From an uncultured Verrucomicrobiota bacterium (GTDB lineage: Bacteria; Verrucomicrobiota; Verrucomicrobiia; Limisphaerales; UBA8199): DNA of 44,882 nt. The translations under genes were made by a program, and so were the position numbers. The notes below the pieces were generated by a model, which saw nothing but the letters and a program-made list of their open reading frames with translations, made no database searches and was not told where the DNA came from. Position 1 is the stretch's first letter. Every line of letters begins with the position of its first letter. This document shows, piece by piece, positions 42,543 through 44,882 of this stretch. Where the stretch lies: the NCBI GenBank assembly GCA_903873945.1, contig CAIQQM010000310.1, forward strand, positions 1 through 44,882. The letters are read 5' to 3'.

Positions 42543-43554
42543 AATGGGCTGGAACCTTGGCCGACGGTTCCACCACGCGCTTGTAGTTCAATATGCCATT
42601 AACGATTGCCCGGGCCATTTGACGGCGGTATTCCGGATCGAGAATTTTTCTGCCCTCGGTCGGGTGCGACATAAAGCCGCCCTCGATAAGCACTGCCGGC
42701 ATGACCGCATCACGCAAAACCACGAAGCGCGCCCGATGAACCCCGCGGTCTTCCACGCCAAGATTTTGCGTGAGAGATTTCTGCAGCTCGTAAGCCAGGA
42801 AAATATTCTTCTCGTTGTTGCGATTTCCCAGAAACGAGCCAGCGCCAGCGCCCTGCCCTTCTGCGTTGGTCGAGGGCGCGCCCGCAGGCGTCAGGCAATA
42901 GACTTCACTCCCCTGGACCGAGTTGGCAGATGAGGGAGACGCATTGAAATGCAGACTGATGAACAAATCGGCGTTTCGTTTTTCGGCCAGGACCGCCCGC
43001 TCGGACAATTCGACGAGTGTGTCCCGTGTGCGCGTGAGCATAACTTTGAAGCCAGCACGGGTGAGTTGCTGACGCAGTTCCTGCGCCAATAACAAGGTGT
43101 ACCGCTTTTCCACGTACGAGCCCACCTGATAACCGGGATCCTTGCCCCCATGTCCCGGGTCGAGGCAAATGGACTTGATCGTTGCCCCGGGCCGGTTTCC
43201 CGGCGGAGAAAGGATCGGCTGCAAGGTGGTGTCCAGGTCAAGTTGCGCCAGAAAAACCACCCCGCCGCGATTCAGGACCGGAAAAAGGAGCCTGACTTGG
43301 ACACCGTTCACTTCCGCGTCGCAGGAATCCACGGTAAGCAGGATTTTGGAAGAATGATTGTTTAGCTGGAGAGCCTGATCCTTTTTCAGCCACCAGATTG
43401 TGAAGTCATTGTCTCTCGCCCAATCCACCAGCAGGGAGTACTGCTTTCCCGCAACCCAAGCCTGCAGCTCAGAATGCCACACAGCCGACGCCCCCATGCG
43501 GCCGCACAGCAGCACGAGCATCGCCGCTAGGATTGATATGATTCGGGATCTCAT
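42541..43554 (-). CDS. N-acetylmuramoyl-L-alanine amidase (Amidase_3), exported
   Basis: The 337-residue protein has a signal peptide (MRSRIISILAAMLVLLCGRMGASA) and an N-terminal domain resembling an AMIN-like beta fold (about 30-125). The zinc amidase domain follows: ICLDPGHGGKDPG (first His), SYVEKRYTLLLAQEL (Glu), LFISLHFNAS (second His), and MPAVLIEGGFMSHP (catalytic Glu). It cleaves the bond between MurNAc and the L-Ala of the stem peptide, in daughter-cell separation or wall recycling. It is divergent from gltA, with 212 bases between the two starts. Confidence 0.94.
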   Translation of the reverse strand: MRSRIISILAAMLVLLCGRMGASAVWHSELQAWVAGKQYSLLVDWARDNDFTIWWLKKDQALQLNNHSSKILLTVDSCDAEVNGVQVRLLFPVLNRGGVVFLAQLDLDTTLQPILSPPGNRPGATIKSICLDPGHGGKDPGYQVGSYVEKRYTLLLAQELRQQLTRAGFKVMLTRTRDTLVELSERAVLAEKRNADLFISLHFNASPSSANSVQGSEVYCLTPAGAPSTNAEGQGAGAGSFLGNRNNEKNIFLAYELQKSLTQNLGVEDRGVHRARFVVLRDAVMPAVLIEGGFMSHPTEGRKILDPEYRRQMARAIVNGILNYKRVVEPSAKVPAH

Positions 43555-43766
43555 GCCCGCGAAATCTGCATGCCTGGCCCCTGCAACACAAGCAAAGAGA
43601 GGCCTTCACGGCCGGCCAAGCGGGCTTGCCGCCATTCCGAGACCGCGATCACGACGGCCGGTCCGGCGGAAGCGGAGCGCGTCGAGTTGTGGATCTCCTT
43701 TGGGGTTGCTTCCGATTTTTGAATCCAATAGTTTTTGCTCCCGTGCATATCTGAACAAAAACGCTT

Positions 43767-44882
43767 ATGGAAAAAATCGCTGAGCTAATATTGGATGGGA
43801 AAACCTGCAAACTCCCCGTGCTTGAGGGGACTGAGAAAGAGCGTGCGATTGACATCTCGTCGCTGCGAAACGAGACCGGGTATATCACCCTGGACGACGG
43901 CTACGGCAACACGGGTTCGTGCCTCAGCAAGATAACATTCATTGACGGCGAGAAAGGCATCCTGCGTTACCGCGGCATCCCCATCGAAGAGCTTGCCGAG
44001 AAATCCACGTTCATCGAAGTCGCCCATCTGATCATCATGGGCTGGCTGCCGAACAGTGCCGAGCTGCGCCGCTTCTCGGATTTGCTCACGGAAAACGAGC
44101 TGCTGAATGAGGCCATGAAACACCATTTCGAGGGTTTCCCGGCCCATGCGCACCCGATGGCTATTCTCTCCTCGATGATTAACGCCTCCAGTTGTTTCTA
44201 CCCCGAACTCCTCAATTACGAAACCCGTGACCATTTCGAAACCGCGGCGGCGCGGCTTCTTTCCCAGGTGCGAACCATTGCCGCGTTCGCATATCGCAAG
44301 TCCCGCGGGCTGCCCAGCATCTATCCGAAGCCCGATCTGAAATATACGGCCAACTTTCTCCACATGATGTTTTCCCTGCCGTTTCAGGACGTCGAGCTGA
44401 AACCGGAGGCGGTCAAAGCGCTTGATTTGATTTTTCTGCTGCACGCAGACCACGAACAGAACTGCTCCACCGCAACGGTACGGATGGTGGCTTCCAGCCG
44501 CGCGAATCTTTTCGCCAGTGCCGCCGCGGGTGTTTGCGCCTTGTGGGGACCGCTGCATGGCGGTGCCAACCAAGCGGTGCTCGAAATGCTGGAGGAAATC
44601 CACAAGTCCGGAGACAATGGCTCGAAGTTCATCGCCGCGGCCAAGGACAAGAACAGCGGCAAACGACTGATGGGGTTTGGCCACCGCATTTACAAACATT
44701 ACGATCCTCGCGCCCAGATTATCAAGAAAGCCTGCGACGATGTTCTGGCCAAGCTGCACAAATCCGATCCCCTGCTCGATATTGCCAAGCACCTCGAAGA
44801 AGCGGCTTTGCGCGATCCCTATTTTGTCGAGCGAAAGCTTTATCCGAACGTTGACTTCTACAGCGGCATCATCATGCGGGCC
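43767..44882 (+). CDS. gltA: Citrate synthase (3' truncated by window edge)
   Basis: The frame opens at ATG 43767 and runs to the last base (372 codons). It begins EKIAELILDGKTCKLPVLEG, with GYGNTGSCLSKITFIDGEKGILRYRGIPIEELAE in the typical N-terminal part. Active-site histidines lie in LLHADHEQNCSTATVR and ALWGPLHGGANQAVL. GFGHRIYKHYDPRA carries the citrate-binding His and Arg. This is a type I citrate synthase condensing acetyl-CoA and oxaloacetate at entry to the TCA cycle. About 60 C-terminal residues are outside the window. Confidence 0.95.
   Translation, partial: MEKIAELILDGKTCKLPVLEGTEKERAIDISSLRNETGYITLDDGYGNTGSCLSKITFIDGEKGILRYRGIPIEELAEKSTFIEVAHLIIMGWLPNSAELRRFSDLLTENELLNEAMKHHFEGFPAHAHPMAILSSMINASSCFYPELLNYETRDHFETAAARLLSQVRTIAAFAYRKSRGLPSIYPKPDLKYTANFLHMMFSLPFQDVELKPEAVKALDLIFLLHADHEQNCSTATVRMVASSRANLFASAAAGVCALWGPLHGGANQAVLEMLEEIHKSGDNGSKFIAAAKDKNSGKRLMGFGHRIYKHYDPRAQIIKKACDDVLAKLHKSDPLLDIAKHLEEAALRDPYFVERKLYPNVDFYSGIIMRA

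Noticed and set aside
43785-44792. 335-codon minus-strand ORF at the right edge
   Set aside because: It is antisense to a clear citrate synthase frame that stays open to the window end.

Overview
The window looks like chromosomal DNA of a member of the Verrucomicrobiota, probably near the Pedosphaera/Limisphaerales lineage. That placement rests on gene order and protein flavour, not on a search. It is fairly GC-rich and has several probable GTG/TTG starts. A long division and cell-wall (dcw) cluster carries a LysM protein between the murD and ftsW positions and an unknown protein between mraZ and rsmH. Its FtsZ is divergent, and the spacers contain degenerate dispersed repeats. No rRNA, tRNA, CRISPR array, insertion sequence or prophage was seen.

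Left part (1-9.6 kb). A UbiD-family decarboxylase enters from the left edge and is followed by a 1.1-kb repeat-rich spacer with phased GTGTAC boxes and an inverted repeat. On the minus strand, crcB (fluoride channel) and a DUF190 gene lie behind a well-formed fluoride riboswitch. A hairpin just upstream of crcB covers its Shine-Dalgarno sequence. Next comes a translationally coupled pair of sensor kinases, one of them a receiver-PAS-kinase-receiver hybrid. A decayed tail of a heavy-metal RND pump follows, then argG and a DUF1015 gene.

Middle (9.6-22.4 kb). rpmB ends in a strong intrinsic terminator and converges on smpB and a probable rpoZ. A plus-strand run then encodes a short-chain prenyl diphosphate synthase, a beta-CASP metallo-hydrolase, and AddB and AddA, the helicase-nuclease for double-strand break processing. 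Convergent to addA is an unusual membrane-anchored protein with a GrpE-like C-terminus. Divergent from that is a diacylglycerol/lipid kinase-like gene.

dcw cluster (22.6-39.4 kb, minus strand). Transcription order is mraZ, unknown protein, rsmH, ftsL-like, ftsI, murF, mraY, murD remnant, LysM protein, ftsW, murG, murB, ddl, ftsQ, ftsA, ftsZ. mraZ is preceded by four 10-bp-phased MraZ boxes overlapping a candidate promoter. The most striking feature is the Mur ligases. murE is absent between ftsI and murF. murC is absent between murG and murB. murD survives only as a 146-codon ORF joining its first and last parts, with the catalytic middle gone. murF, mraY, murG, murB and ddl look intact. Either the C, D and E ligases are supplied from elsewhere, or the precursor pathway is altered, or the assembly is damaged here.

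Right end (39.4-44.9 kb). queA and a RibD-type reductase gene read rightward. A PduO-type cobalamin adenosyltransferase and an N-acetylmuramoyl-L-alanine amidase read leftward. A citrate synthase gene runs off the right edge.
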